DNA of 64,000 nucleotides, from the NCBI GenBank assembly GCA_026417655.1, contig JAOACS010000020.1:42648-106647 (forward strand). The letters are read 5' to 3'. The stretch is from Syntrophobacterales bacterium (GTDB lineage Bacteria > Desulfobacterota > Syntrophobacteria > Syntrophobacterales > Thermodesulforhabdaceae). The translations under genes were made by a program, and so were the position numbers. A model generated the notes under the pieces. That model saw nothing but the letters and a program-made list of their open reading frames with translations, searched no databases and was not told the origin of the DNA. Shown here in pieces: positions 55,361 through 63,446 of the stretch (the stretch's first letter is position 1; each line of letters opens with the position of its first letter).

Positions 55361-55961
55361 AAAAAATTTTAGAGACCCCCTTTCCTCCATTCTTCCATGG
55401 GAACTTGCCTTTGACGTGGATGGGGTAGTAGCTGATACAATGGCTGTTTTCGTGGAGGTAGTAAAAGAAAGGCTCGGAATGGATCATTTCTCCAAGGATC
55501 ACATCCGTGAATATGACCTTTCGAGATGTCTTCCCAATGTAAAAAGGGAGGTTATTGATGAGCTCATTTGCCTTGTCCTAAGCGATGAATATACTCTGAA
55601 GATACCACCCTGTCCTGGAGCTTCGGAATTTCTGAGAAAGTTTAGTAATTACGCACCCCTTAGATTCGTTACAGCAAGGGTGTGGCCTGAATCAGTGACA
55701 AGGTGGCTTCATAATCTGCTACCGGATGTTCCAAAAGAAGCTATTCAGGTGATAGCTACAGGCGATCCGAACAAAAAGAGCTCTATCCTGAGAGATATGA
55801 AGGTTAAGGTATTTGTTGAAGATCGATGGGACACTTGCTTAAAATTACACACCGAAGGTTTCGGTGTCATTGTGTATGATCAACCCTGGAACCGTAAGGG
55901 CTCTGATTTTCCCAGGGTTTTTAACTGGTATGAACTTGAAGAGTTTATTTTGTGGCCATAA
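55305..55961 (+). CDS. HAD-superfamily hydrolase, 5'(3')-deoxyribonucleotidase-like
   Basis: 218 residues. HAD motif I is ELAFDVDGVVADTMAVF (nucleophile Asp37 and Asp39), motif II FVTAR, then NKKSSILRDMK as the Lys-bearing motif and VFVEDRWDTCLKL as motif IV. Size and cap fit nucleotidase-like HAD phosphatases; substrate is not known. The ATG at 55305 follows GGAGG with nine bases between, and lies inside the end of the CoA-transferase fusion (56-base overlap); no later start codon exists ahead of motif I, so the overlap is real. Confidence 0.78.
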   Translation: MKYGSASTNLLRYVSPTDEKNFRDPLSSILPWELAFDVDGVVADTMAVFVEVVKERLGMDHFSKDHIREYDLSRCLPNVKREVIDELICLVLSDEYTLKIPPCPGASEFLRKFSNYAPLRFVTARVWPESVTRWLHNLLPDVPKEAIQVIATGDPNKKSSILRDMKVKVFVEDRWDTCLKLHTEGFGVIVYDQPWNRKGSDFPRVFNWYELEEFILWP

Positions 55962-55987
55962 CTTGGGGATACCTAAGTAGGAGAGAC

Positions 55988-56665
55988 ATGGATAATAGAG
56001 AGCCTACGGCGGTTGCTGTTCAGATACGAGCTCAGCGAGATGGTCAGTTTGTGTTTGTTCTAGATCCCTCTCTTCCCTTTCAGATGATCCTTCGCTACCT
56101 TGAAAAGCGCTGGGAAGAATCGAATAAATTTTTCAGATCGGCAAAGATAGTTATCGACTTAGGTCTTCGACCATTTCGCTTCGATGAGATTTTGGCTTTG
56201 AGGGATCTTTTAAAAAACAAATGGCACGCAACTATAACAGAGCTTCGGTTAGGCCATAGATTTGATTCATTCTTCGAATGGGCTTCTAGACAGATAGGTA
56301 TTCCTATTCACCAAATTCCCATTCAAGAAAAGGAACCTGAACCGGTAATTATTAGGCAAACATGTCGATCAGGAACAAGGGTAGAGGCACCTCAGGATTG
56401 CATAGTGCTTGGAGATGTAAACCCAGGGGCCGAAGTAATTGCTGGAAGGGATATAATTGTCTTTGGAGTTTTGAGGGGAATGGCTCATGCTGGAGCCTAC
56501 GGGAATACGGCAGCTAAGATATGGGCCCTTTCTATAGAACCTAGTCAAATAAGGATAGCAGACCTTGTAGCCATTCCACCCCGTCAAGATAAGTCCTCAC
56601 TCCAGTCAAAGCGTTACGAAGTAGCTGAGGTAAGGGATGGTCAAATCCAGGTAATAAGTTTCTAG
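55988..56665 (+). CDS. minC: Septum-site inhibitor MinC
   Basis: Cell-division inhibitor that blocks FtsZ away from mid-cell. The N-terminal domain is divergent; the C-terminal beta-helix domain is clear: CRSGTRVEAPQDCIVLGDVN, PGAEVIAGRDIIVFGVLRG, MAHAGAYGNTAAKIWALSIE and PSQIRIADLVAIPP. 225 residues from the ATG at 55988, which follows AGGAGAG; an earlier ATG at 55952 lies in the HAD gene. minD and minE follow. Confidence 0.93.
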   Translation: MDNREPTAVAVQIRAQRDGQFVFVLDPSLPFQMILRYLEKRWEESNKFFRSAKIVIDLGLRPFRFDEILALRDLLKNKWHATITELRLGHRFDSFFEWASRQIGIPIHQIPIQEKEPEPVIIRQTCRSGTRVEAPQDCIVLGDVNPGAEVIAGRDIIVFGVLRGMAHAGAYGNTAAKIWALSIEPSQIRIADLVAIPPRQDKSSLQSKRYEVAEVRDGQIQVISF

Positions 56666-56686
56666 GGAAAGGAGTGCCTAAAGAAT

Positions 56687-57484
56687 ATGCCAGGTAAAAC
56701 AATAGTTATAACTTCAGGAAAGGGTGGCGTAGGTAAAACTACGACGGTAGCGAATCTAGGCACCGCTTTGGCCATGCGGGGGCTTTCGGTTGTAATGATC
56801 GATGCCGATATTGGTCTTAGAAATCTCGATGTGGTAATGGGGCTAGAAAATAGAATTGTTTATAATGTCGTGGATGTGATTGAAGGTAGATGTCGCCTTG
56901 AACAGGCCATGATTCGAGATCGAAAGATAAATTCTCTTTACCTAATCCCTGCTGCTCAAACCCGTGATAAAGACTCCGTCATGCCAGAGGCCATGAAAAG
57001 ACTCTGTGATCAACTGGCGGAAAATTTCGATTACGTTTTGATCGATTGTCCTGCAGGCATCGAACAGGGTTTTAGAAACGCTATTGCGGGAGCCCAAAAG
57101 GCTCTCATAGTTACAACCCCTGAGGTCTCCGCCATTCGTGATGCGGATCGAGTAATAGGGCTTTTGGAAGCAAATATGCTAAAAGATATCCATCTCATAA
57201 TCAATCGGGTAAACCAAAAGATGATCAAAAGGGGTGACATGATGTCCACAGAAGATATTTGTTCTCTGCTTTCCATCCCTCTCATAGGCATCATACCCGA
57301 AAGTGAAGAAGTGGTTATCTCCACCAACCGTGGCGTTCCACTGGTTCACGACAGGAAGAGTCAAGTTGCTGCTGCCTTCAAGAGGATTGCAGGAAGACTA
57401 GAGGGCGAAAATATTCCGATCCCATTGGACAATCACGAAGGGAGCCTCCTTTCAAAGGTTAAGAAAATCTTCGGAGCCGGATAA
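56687..57484 (+). CDS. minD: Septum-site ATPase MinD
   Basis: Membrane-cycling ATPase that recruits MinC. Deviant Walker A is ITSGKGGVGKTTTVANLGTA, followed by IDADIGLRNLDVVMGLENR, YVLIDCPAGIEQGFRNA and TPEVSAIRDADRVIGLLE. The C-terminus ends in the amphipathic membrane helix SLLSKVKKIFGAG. 265 residues. Clearly distinct from the FlhG-type paralogue at 9115-9954. Confidence 0.98.
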   Translation: MPGKTIVITSGKGGVGKTTTVANLGTALAMRGLSVVMIDADIGLRNLDVVMGLENRIVYNVVDVIEGRCRLEQAMIRDRKINSLYLIPAAQTRDKDSVMPEAMKRLCDQLAENFDYVLIDCPAGIEQGFRNAIAGAQKALIVTTPEVSAIRDADRVIGLLEANMLKDIHLIINRVNQKMIKRGDMMSTEDICSLLSIPLIGIIPESEEVVISTNRGVPLVHDRKSQVAAAFKRIAGRLEGENIPIPLDNHEGSLLSKVKKIFGAG

Positions 57485-57518
57485 TCCTTGTTAAAACCTA
57501 GTGAAGGGAGAGATGGAA

Positions 57519-57803
57519 ATGCTAGATTCTATAAAAAGGTTTTTTAGTGACAAAAAGAGCGGCAAAGTGGCAAGAGATAGGATGCAGATTGTCCTTCTTC
57601 ACGATCGGCTAAGTATCGAACCGGAAATCATGGAGAACATTAAAAACGAAATCCTTGCGGTTCTCTCTAAGTATATGGAAATAGACCACCAGTCCATTAG
57701 TGTAAGGGTTGAGCAGGGTAAGGACTATGCAGCCATCGTTTCTAACGTCCATGTAAAGCGTGTATTTCGGCAAGCTCATACTCATACAACAAATACAGGT
57801 TAG
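57519..57803 (+). CDS. minE: Topological specificity factor MinE
   Basis: Drives MinD oscillation. The N-terminal MLDSIKRFFSDKKSGKVARD is the MinE membrane/anti-MinCD helix, followed by RMQIVLLHDRLSIEPEIMENI and DHQSISVRVEQGKDYAAIVSNV. I choose the ATG at 57519 after AGGGAGAG; a GTG at 57501 and ATG at 57513 are alternatives. 94 residues, close to the usual 85-95. Third gene of minCDE. Confidence 0.93.
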   Translation: MLDSIKRFFSDKKSGKVARDRMQIVLLHDRLSIEPEIMENIKNEILAVLSKYMEIDHQSISVRVEQGKDYAAIVSNVHVKRVFRQAHTHTTNTG

Positions 57804-57811
57804 AAATAACC

Positions 57812-58051
57812 ATGCCCTTGAATGTCTTCTTAGCAGCAACGCTCAGACGCTTTATCCCAGACTACAACCCAGAAAAGGGGATCACGCTAGAAGTAGGTCC
57901 AGGGGTCTCAGTATCCCATGTTGCCGATATCCTTGGCATTCCTAAAGATGAGATCAAGATTGTCATGATCAACGGGATTCACGCCTCAATAGACCATATT
58001 TTAAAGGGTGACGAAAGGGTTGCCTTCTTTCCAGCGGTTGGTGGAGGGTAG
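57812..58051 (+). CDS. ThiS/MoaD-like sulfur-carrier protein
   Basis: 79 residues with the ubiquitin-like beta-grasp pattern (VNVFLAATLRRFIPDYNP in a slightly different form at the start, GVSVSHVADILGIPKDEIKIV, MINGIHASIDHILKGDERVA) and a terminal Gly-Gly (FFPAVGGG) for activation by an E1-like enzyme. No ThiF/MoeB-type activator, ThiG or MoaE is adjacent. It could serve tungstopterin, thiamine or another sulfur-transfer pathway. It lies 8 bases after minE, so co-transcription with the min genes is likely. Confidence 0.8.
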   Translation: MPLNVFLAATLRRFIPDYNPEKGITLEVGPGVSVSHVADILGIPKDEIKIVMINGIHASIDHILKGDERVAFFPAVGGG

Positions 58052-58056
58052 GAATA

Positions 58057-58545
58057 ATGAGGAAAGTATACCTAGTGCTTCTTATAGGGGTAGTATGTTT
58101 TTCAGGCTGTTATTTCCATGGGAAAACCTTTCATGGAGGTCCCTATCCCAAGGCCTACGTTTCCATCTTAACAAATATTAAACCCTTTGATTATCCCTGG
58201 CAAAATCCTCCATCCGATACCACCGGTGTTTATGTTATTTCGGTAGATGGAAGGGAGGTTCCTAGTTACATAAGGGGGGCTTCAATTCTTCAAGAGATTG
58301 AAGTGATGCCTGGAAAACATCGCATCGAACTTCTCTTCCATAGAACCCTGGGTTACAAAGGAGACATTACTTCACCTGATACTGCCGTTATAGAAGTAGA
58401 GACAAAACCCGATAGAACTTATCTTATTGATGCTAGAATAGACCCGATATTTCAGAGATGGTATCCTATTGTTGTCGATATGAAAGAGGCAGCCCTCACT
58501 AGTAGATCTTTCATAGGAATCCATGATGCGGGAATAAATGAATAG
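58057..58545 (+). CDS. Putative lipoprotein, unknown function
   Basis: 162 residues. The signal ends in a lipobox (VLLIGVVCFSGCYFHG). The mature part is beta-rich: TGVYVISVDGREVPSYIRGA, EVMPGKHRIELLFH and RTYLIDARIDPI. This resembles small 'PEGA-like' or carboxypeptidase-like periplasmic domains, but I do not recognise a named family. It starts 5 bases after the ThiS/MoaD-like gene and overlaps the K+ channel gene by 8 bases. Confidence 0.6.
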   Translation: MRKVYLVLLIGVVCFSGCYFHGKTFHGGPYPKAYVSILTNIKPFDYPWQNPPSDTTGVYVISVDGREVPSYIRGASILQEIEVMPGKHRIELLFHRTLGYKGDITSPDTAVIEVETKPDRTYLIDARIDPIFQRWYPIVVDMKEAALTSRSFIGIHDAGINE

Positions 58546-59599
58546 GGCCTCTTTTTTCAAAAACAGAGTTGTTGTAATATCAACATTCTCTACTCTTTTA
58601 ATTCTGGGGGGTTCTCTAGGCTACATGCTTATAGAGGACTACACCTTCTTAGAAGGTCTCTACATGACCCTCATTACTCTAACGACAATAGGTTTCGGCG
58701 AAGTAAGGCCTCTTAGTGAAAAGGGTCGTCTTTTTACCATCCTTCTAATCTTTATTGGAATTGGTTTCGTGGCCTCTCAGATCGCTGCCCTTGGAAACTA
58801 TATTGCCGACGGACAGTTTCTTCAGATGTATCGGAGGCGAAAGATGAAGAAAAGACTTTCACAAATTAGTAACCACTATATTATCTGTGGCTATGGCCAA
58901 ATGGGAAAGGTGGTAACACGTGAGTTATTAAGGTATCAACTTCCCGTGGTGGTGATAGAGAAGGCAGAAGAAGAACTCATAAAGCTCGAAGAAGCAGGGA
59001 TCCCTTACCTTCAGGGGGATGCGACCGAGGAAGAAGTGCTCATAGAAGCGGGAATTAATAAAGCTCAGGGTCTTGTCTCTGTGGTCACTAAAGACACGGA
59101 CAACGTCTTTATTGTGCTTACGGCAAGAGATCTTAACAAGGATCTTCTTATCTGTGCTCGAGCAGGAAGTCCAGGAGCAGAAAAACGGTTGAAAAAGGCT
59201 GGAGCCGACAGGGTTGTATCTCCCTACGCAAGTGGAGCCCTCCGGATCGCCCACAATATTATTCGTCCAACGGTAACCGATTTTCTCGAGCTAGCTCTGT
59301 CTGGTGAAGGCATGGAACTCGGTATGGAAGAAATAAGACTTCCATCGGGTGCCCACATTGTGGGTAAGAACCTAGTAGATTCAAACATAAGAAGCTCATA
59401 CAATTTAATCGTTGTAGCCATCAAAAAGTTTGATGGTTCTATGATTTATAACCCCACCCCCTATGAAACACTCCAGGAGGGGGACACATTGATAGCTATA
59501 GGACCAAAACAAAATCTGTCGCGTTTTGTAAAAGATATTGTTGTTTCCTCCTCCAACCCTAGTGAGAAAATCTGTTCCTGCGTTATAGGGGATCATTAA
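58538..59599 (+). CDS. Two-helix potassium channel with RCK/TrkA domains
   Basis: 353 residues: two membrane helices (about 10-30 and 63-88) flanking the pore loop with filter TLTTIGFGE (TIGFG 50-54), so it is a K+-selective channel. A cytosolic RCK domain with NAD-binding motif YIICGYGQMGKVVTREL and a C-terminal TrkA-C-like domain (~260-345) follow. It should gate K+ flux by binding NAD(H), nucleotide or Ca2+. It overlaps the lipoprotein gene and converges with rluD. Confidence 0.92.
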   Translation: MNRASFFKNRVVVISTFSTLLILGGSLGYMLIEDYTFLEGLYMTLITLTTIGFGEVRPLSEKGRLFTILLIFIGIGFVASQIAALGNYIADGQFLQMYRRRKMKKRLSQISNHYIICGYGQMGKVVTRELLRYQLPVVVIEKAEEELIKLEEAGIPYLQGDATEEEVLIEAGINKAQGLVSVVTKDTDNVFIVLTARDLNKDLLICARAGSPGAEKRLKKAGADRVVSPYASGALRIAHNIIRPTVTDFLELALSGEGMELGMEEIRLPSGAHIVGKNLVDSNIRSSYNLIVVAIKKFDGSMIYNPTPYETLQEGDTLIAIGPKQNLSRFVKDIVVSSSNPSEKICSCVIGDH

Positions 59600-59607
59600 G
59601 GCGTCGC

Positions 59608-60609
59608 CTAGATGTACCCTTCTAGAAGAGCTATAAGATTTTCCATATCCTTTGGGAGTGATGCCTCAAAGTGTAGGCGCTTTCCCGAATAGGGATGATT
59701 AAAGGATATTGAGAGGGCGTGTAACATTTGATGAGTGATCTTAATTATTTCTAGTTTCAAAGTCTCATCTTTAATATTCTTACAGCGGTTTCGGGTATTA
59801 CCATAAAGCTCATCACCTACAATCGGATGATCTATATAGCTTAGATGAACTCGGATCTGATGAGTTCTTCCCGTAATCGGTTTCGCCTCCACAAGAGAAA
59901 CTTCTACCCAATCCCTTAATACCCTCCAGTAAGTAACAGCCTCACGCCCTTTGCTTTTAGATACTGCCATTTTCTTTCTATTTACAGGATGTCTATCTAT
60001 AAGAGTTACAATAGGAGAGGGAACATTTCCCTTCTTACCAGGCACTCCACAGACTATAGCAAGATAGGTTTTTTCAACTTTATGAGACTTAAATTGTTCA
60101 ATAAGATTAAGATAGGCCTCATTGGTTTTTGCCACCACCATAACACCTGAGGTCCCTTGATCAAGCCTATGGACTATCCCTGGTCGAAGAGGTGCTCCTA
60201 TGGAGGCTAGACTATTACAATGATAAAGAAGGGCATGAACAAGGGTTGATCCCGTCTGCCCCGCTCCTGGATGAACGACGAGTCCCGGCGGTTTATTCAA
60301 TACAATAATCCAGGGGTCCTCGTATAGTATGTCAAGTGGCATAGGAACAGGTTCAATAACCGAGAAAGGTAGTGGCTTAGGAGACACAATCCTACAGGCT
60401 ACCAAATCCCCTAACCGAAGCCGATACCCTGGTTTCCGATAGAGTCCATTGACAGTAACATCACCAGCTTCGATCAGGCTCTGAATGCCCCCTCGAGAAT
60501 ACCCCTCTAAGACGCTCACAAGAAATAAGTCTAGCCTTTTACCAACTTGATCCTCATCCTTTATCTTAAATTCCCTTATCTCTTCCCCTTTAGTGTTGGC
60601 GACCATCAT
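59608..60609 (-). CDS. RluD-family 23S rRNA pseudouridine synthase
   Basis: 333 residues. N-terminal S4 RNA-binding domain (RLDLFLVSVLEGYSRGGIQSLIEAG) and a RluA-type catalytic domain with catalytic Asp150 in GIVHRLDQGTSGVMVVAKT, then HQIRVHLSYIDHPIVGDELYG. The preceding LNKPPGLVVHPG is typical. It overlaps the PIN-TRAM gene by 20 bases. Substrate positions in 23S rRNA (1911/1915/1917 in E. coli) are the family expectation. Confidence 0.95.
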   Translation of the reverse strand: MMVANTKGEEIREFKIKDEDQVGKRLDLFLVSVLEGYSRGGIQSLIEAGDVTVNGLYRKPGYRLRLGDLVACRIVSPKPLPFSVIEPVPMPLDILYEDPWIIVLNKPPGLVVHPGAGQTGSTLVHALLYHCNSLASIGAPLRPGIVHRLDQGTSGVMVVAKTNEAYLNLIEQFKSHKVEKTYLAIVCGVPGKKGNVPSPIVTLIDRHPVNRKKMAVSKSKGREAVTYWRVLRDWVEVSLVEAKPITGRTHQIRVHLSYIDHPIVGDELYGNTRNRCKNIKDETLKLEIIKITHQMLHALSISFNHPYSGKRLHFEASLPKDMENLIALLEGYI

Positions 60610-61624
60610 CTGAGGTTTTAAGAGCCGTAAAAACCATACGCCCTACGGGAGTCTGAAGCACACTTGTGACGGAAACCTCTACTTCCTTCCCGAGATATTT
60701 ACTCGCATTTTCAACTACAACCATGGTTCCATCCTCTAGATAAGCAATACCTTGCCCCTGTTCTCTTCCTTCCCGAAGTATTTGTAACCTCAACACCTCA
60801 CCCGGCATGACGACTGGTCTCATGGCGTGAGCAAGCCTATGCATATTGAGGACCTGGATACCGTTGACCTCGGCTACCTTGGCCAAGTTAGAGTCATTGG
60901 TAATAATTTTACCTTGAAGGCGAATAGCAAGAGCAACAAGTTTGGTGTCAACATCGGTTGAATCCTTAATGGGATGGCGTTCAATACGAGTTTCCACCTG
61001 TTTGCTCTCTTGAAGTCGCTTCATTATATCTAGCCCTCGGCGACCTTTCGCCCTGCGCAACTGATCTTGACTATCCGCAATATGTTGAAGCTCATGAATA
61101 ACAAAGTCTGGCACGACCAAGGGACCTTCCAAAAACCCAGCCTCTACAACATCTACAACGCGGCCGTCTATAAGAACACTGGTATCAAGTATTTTGGGAA
61201 TCCCCCCACCCTTAAAGGAGCTTTTCCCAAACCAGGGGAAACCTGTCATGAGCTCCGCAAACCTGGCACTTCCTAAAACCGTTCCTATATAGCCGAAGAG
61301 ACAACAAAGGATGACATAAATACTGACCTGAACTGTGGGGTTCTGAAGCCCTGTAAAACTCCCGCCTATCAACCGGGCAATAAAAAGACCAAGAATAAGG
61401 CCTAACGTTCCACCAAGAATTCTCTTAAGGGGAAGCCTTCTAAAAATATTTTCAAGGGCGATGACAATTGTTGCAATAATACCACCCAATAGAGCTCCAA
61501 CAAAGGGCGCCCAAGAAAAGGGTGAAAAATAGCTAACCTGTGCCGTAATAAAATAACCCCCAATTCCACATACGACTATGATAAATACTTTAAGTAGAAC
61601 CCAGACCCATGAAATATCACCCAT
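60590..61624 (-). CDS. PIN-TRAM membrane protein (YacL-like)
   Basis: 344 residues: about four N-terminal membrane segments (residues ~8-26, 35-55, 73-90, 99-120), a PIN nuclease domain (KILDTSVLIDGRVVDVVEAG with Asp, DKLVALAIRLQGKIITNDS) and a C-terminal TRAM RNA-binding domain (GQGIAYLEDGTMVVVENASK). This is the widespread YacL-like family; the PIN acidic residues look intact, so ribonuclease activity is plausible. It has four membrane segments, so it acts at the inner face of the membrane. It lies 73 bases from carD-like and overlaps rluD. Confidence 0.85.
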   Translation of the reverse strand: MGDISWVWVLLKVFIIVVCGIGGYFITAQVSYFSPFSWAPFVGALLGGIIATIVIALENIFRRLPLKRILGGTLGLILGLFIARLIGGSFTGLQNPTVQVSIYVILCCLFGYIGTVLGSARFAELMTGFPWFGKSSFKGGGIPKILDTSVLIDGRVVDVVEAGFLEGPLVVPDFVIHELQHIADSQDQLRRAKGRRGLDIMKRLQESKQVETRIERHPIKDSTDVDTKLVALAIRLQGKIITNDSNLAKVAEVNGIQVLNMHRLAHAMRPVVMPGEVLRLQILREGREQGQGIAYLEDGTMVVVENASKYLGKEVEVSVTSVLQTPVGRMVFTALKTSDDGRQH

Positions 61625-61697
61625 CCATCCTCCTTTTCAAAGATCTTTAACTATTTTTTTATACCTCAGAAAATACCACCCACAATACAAATAATAA

Positions 61698-62192
61698 CTA
61701 CTCAGCACTGCCTTCAACCATCAACCTATAAACCATCTCCTCAACCTCCGACTCAGAAATTCCAGCTACCAGAGCAATTTCTTTTACCATCAATGACTTA
61801 GCCATATCGAACATCTTCTTTTCACCAAAAGACAGATTTTTTTCCAACTGTATTAGGTAAAGATTTCTAAAGACTTCGGCCAGATCGTATATTGAGCCAG
61901 ACCTGATTTTGTCCATATACTCTTTGTATCGCCTATTCCAGGTTGAAGCCACAACGGAGATTTCCCGTTTTTTTAGGACATCAAAGACCTGATGGATCTC
62001 TTCCTTATTTATGAGAGGTCTTATCCCTATGTTACTGGTATTGCCAAGGGGAAGCATTATTTTCATATCGTTTTCAATAATACGAACAACTAAAAACCGT
62101 TTTTCTTTGCCACCAACCAATTCGACCTGGACATCATCTATCCTTCCGATACCATGAGCAGGATAGACAACCAAGTCCCCTTTTCTAAACAT
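61698..62192 (-). CDS. CarD-family transcriptional regulator
   Basis: 164 residues. N-terminal RNA polymerase-interacting domain: FRKGDLVVYPAHGIGRIDDVQ with Tudor-like strands (KRFLVVRIIENDMKIMLPLG), then a helical DNA-binding part (TWNRRYKEYMDKIRSGSIYD, LVMKEIALVAGISESEVEE). CarD proteins bind polymerase at promoters and tune initiation, often of rRNA genes. AGGAGGTGA precedes the ATG. Its promoter has an extended -10 (62223-62228). Confidence 0.9.
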   Translation of the reverse strand: MFRKGDLVVYPAHGIGRIDDVQVELVGGKEKRFLVVRIIENDMKIMLPLGNTSNIGIRPLINKEEIHQVFDVLKKREISVVASTWNRRYKEYMDKIRSGSIYDLAEVFRNLYLIQLEKNLSFGEKKMFDMAKSLMVKEIALVAGISESEVEEMVYRLMVEGSAE

Positions 62193-62222
62193 TTTGTCAC
62201 CTCCTTATCTTTCAAGTTTTGA

Positions 62223-62228
62223 ATTATA
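62223..62228 (-). promoter_or_regulatory. Extended -10 of the carD-like promoter
   Basis: On the minus strand TGGTATAAT: TATAAT at 62223-62228 with the extended TGn just upstream, ~31 bases before the carD-like start codon. The -35 region is not consensus; an extended -10 often compensates. Confidence 0.55.
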
Positions 62229-62392
62229 CCACAATGAAACTTTCGAGAAAACCATCGAAAAAAGGAGAGAAGGACTATTGTATGAAAAAGGTTTTTTCAG
62301 AGTGTAAAGGTATCGGACATGGAAGTTTGTTTATAGAAAAGAACGGATAGGGCTGTTACTAGTCCTTGTAGCTAGGGGTTTTTCAACGGATT

Positions 62393-62878
62393 ATGGCATA
62401 CTCATTGCTAAAGCCAAAACACGTCAATAGCAACATAAAAGGGAGACCCAACAAGGTGGGTGCAAGACTTCTGATATTCGATAGAAATAGGAATGTGAGA
62501 GCCCTGCTCCAACGGGAACTTTTACGAGAAGGATATGAGGTGGTGCTTGTAAAAAATCTTGCTGAATTAAAAGAGCAATTAAAAAGTGGTTCAGCATACG
62601 ATCTGTTTATAATGGATCTTGATTGCTTCGATATCACCTTTCCTATGACCCTATCGTGGATTACTGATAACCGTATTCCAGTTGTGATTCACTCCTACCT
62701 TCCTGAAAATTGGATGGAAGAATATTTAGCCCGTAACATAGACAAGGAACTCCAGTCCAGAATTGTGGTAGTAGAAAAGGAAAACCTTGAGGAACTCAAA
62801 GACACTGTAAAAAAAATGATATCCCTTCCAGCGAAACAACTGGGAAGGGATAACGAAATAGTTAGGGAAACTAATTAA
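62393..62878 (+). CDS. Degenerate receiver-domain protein
   Basis: 161 residues. After an N-terminal ~20-residue extension the fold begins ARLLIFDRNRNVRALLQREL, as a receiver would, but the acidic pair is D-R instead of D-D/D-E, and the phospho-acceptor site reads LFIMDLDCFDIT; the conserved Lys of beta-5 (normally K-P) is not seen at VVVEKENLEE. It probably cannot be phosphorylated in the usual way. The ATG at 62393 has only a weak ribosome-binding site; a GTG at 62456 (start of VGARLLIFD) is an alternative. It is 13 bases before a canonical receiver protein. Confidence 0.7.
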   Translation: MAYSLLKPKHVNSNIKGRPNKVGARLLIFDRNRNVRALLQRELLREGYEVVLVKNLAELKEQLKSGSAYDLFIMDLDCFDITFPMTLSWITDNRIPVVIHSYLPENWMEEYLARNIDKELQSRIVVVEKENLEELKDTVKKMISLPAKQLGRDNEIVRETN

Positions 62879-62891
62879 AAAGAGGTTAACC

Positions 62892-63296
62892 ATGGAAGGA
62901 AACAAATGCAGGGTGCTTCTTGTAGACGACGAACCCGAATTTCTTGAAACACTTATAAAGAGGTTAAGGAAGCGTAATATGGCTGTAGAGGCTGTGCCAA
63001 GTGGAGAGGAAGCTCTTGCTCACCTTCAAAATCATCCTGTCGATGTTGTTGTTCTCGATGTTCGCATGCCTGGTATGGACGGTATACAAACGCTAAACGC
63101 AATTAAAACGACCCATCCTCTGGTAGAGGTTATTATGCTTACCGGTCATGCCAATGTTGAAGTGGCCGTGAGAGGAATGGATCTTGGAGCCTTCGACTAT
63201 CTTATGAAACCCATGGACATAGATGATTTGGTTTACAAGATTGAGGATGCCTACAAGAGAAAAAAGCTCCACGAACGGATGGGACATAAAAGATGA
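62892..63296 (+). CDS. Single-domain response regulator
   Basis: 134 residues made only of a receiver: RVLLVDDEPEFLETLIKRL with the acidic pair, phospho-acceptor Asp in VVVLDVRMPGMDGI, Thr in VIMLTGHANVEVA and Lys in YLMKPMDIDDL. The extra C-terminus is basic (YKRKKLHERMGHKR). No histidine kinase gene is in the window. It may signal by protein contact. Neighbouring degenerate receiver and TauE/SafE gene suggest a common regulon. Confidence 0.93.
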   Translation: MEGNKCRVLLVDDEPEFLETLIKRLRKRNMAVEAVPSGEEALAHLQNHPVDVVVLDVRMPGMDGIQTLNAIKTTHPLVEVIMLTGHANVEVAVRGMDLGAFDYLMKPMDIDDLVYKIEDAYKRKKLHERMGHKR

Positions 63297-63401
63297 ATCT
63301 TATGAAAATCTATGGGATGAATTGGTAAAGAAACCTAGCTTTTTGAAACTTCAAAAGAGGGCTTAAAAGGGTGGGCTTAGAACCTACCTTAAAGGAGATT
63401 T

Positions 63402-63417
63402 GCGCTTGTGAAAGCGC
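63402..63417 (+). other. GNRA-capped stem-loop in leader of the TauE/SafE gene
   Basis: GCGCTT (63402-63407) / AAGCGC (63412-63417) closed by the tetraloop GTGA (GNRA class), 29 bases before the next start codon. No T-run follows; not a terminator. Function unknown. Confidence 0.4.
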
Positions 63418-63446
63418 TATCAATCACACAAAAAGGAGGAGAGCTT

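Noticed and set aside
59599..59612. AGGCG/CGCCT short palindrome between the K+ channel and rluD
   Set aside because: Loop is too short and there is no T-run; it is not a terminator.
62281..62349. A 22-codon ATG frame before the degenerate receiver gene
   Set aside because: Possible leader peptide, but no recognisable sequence and only a loosely placed purine-rich stretch; not supportable.
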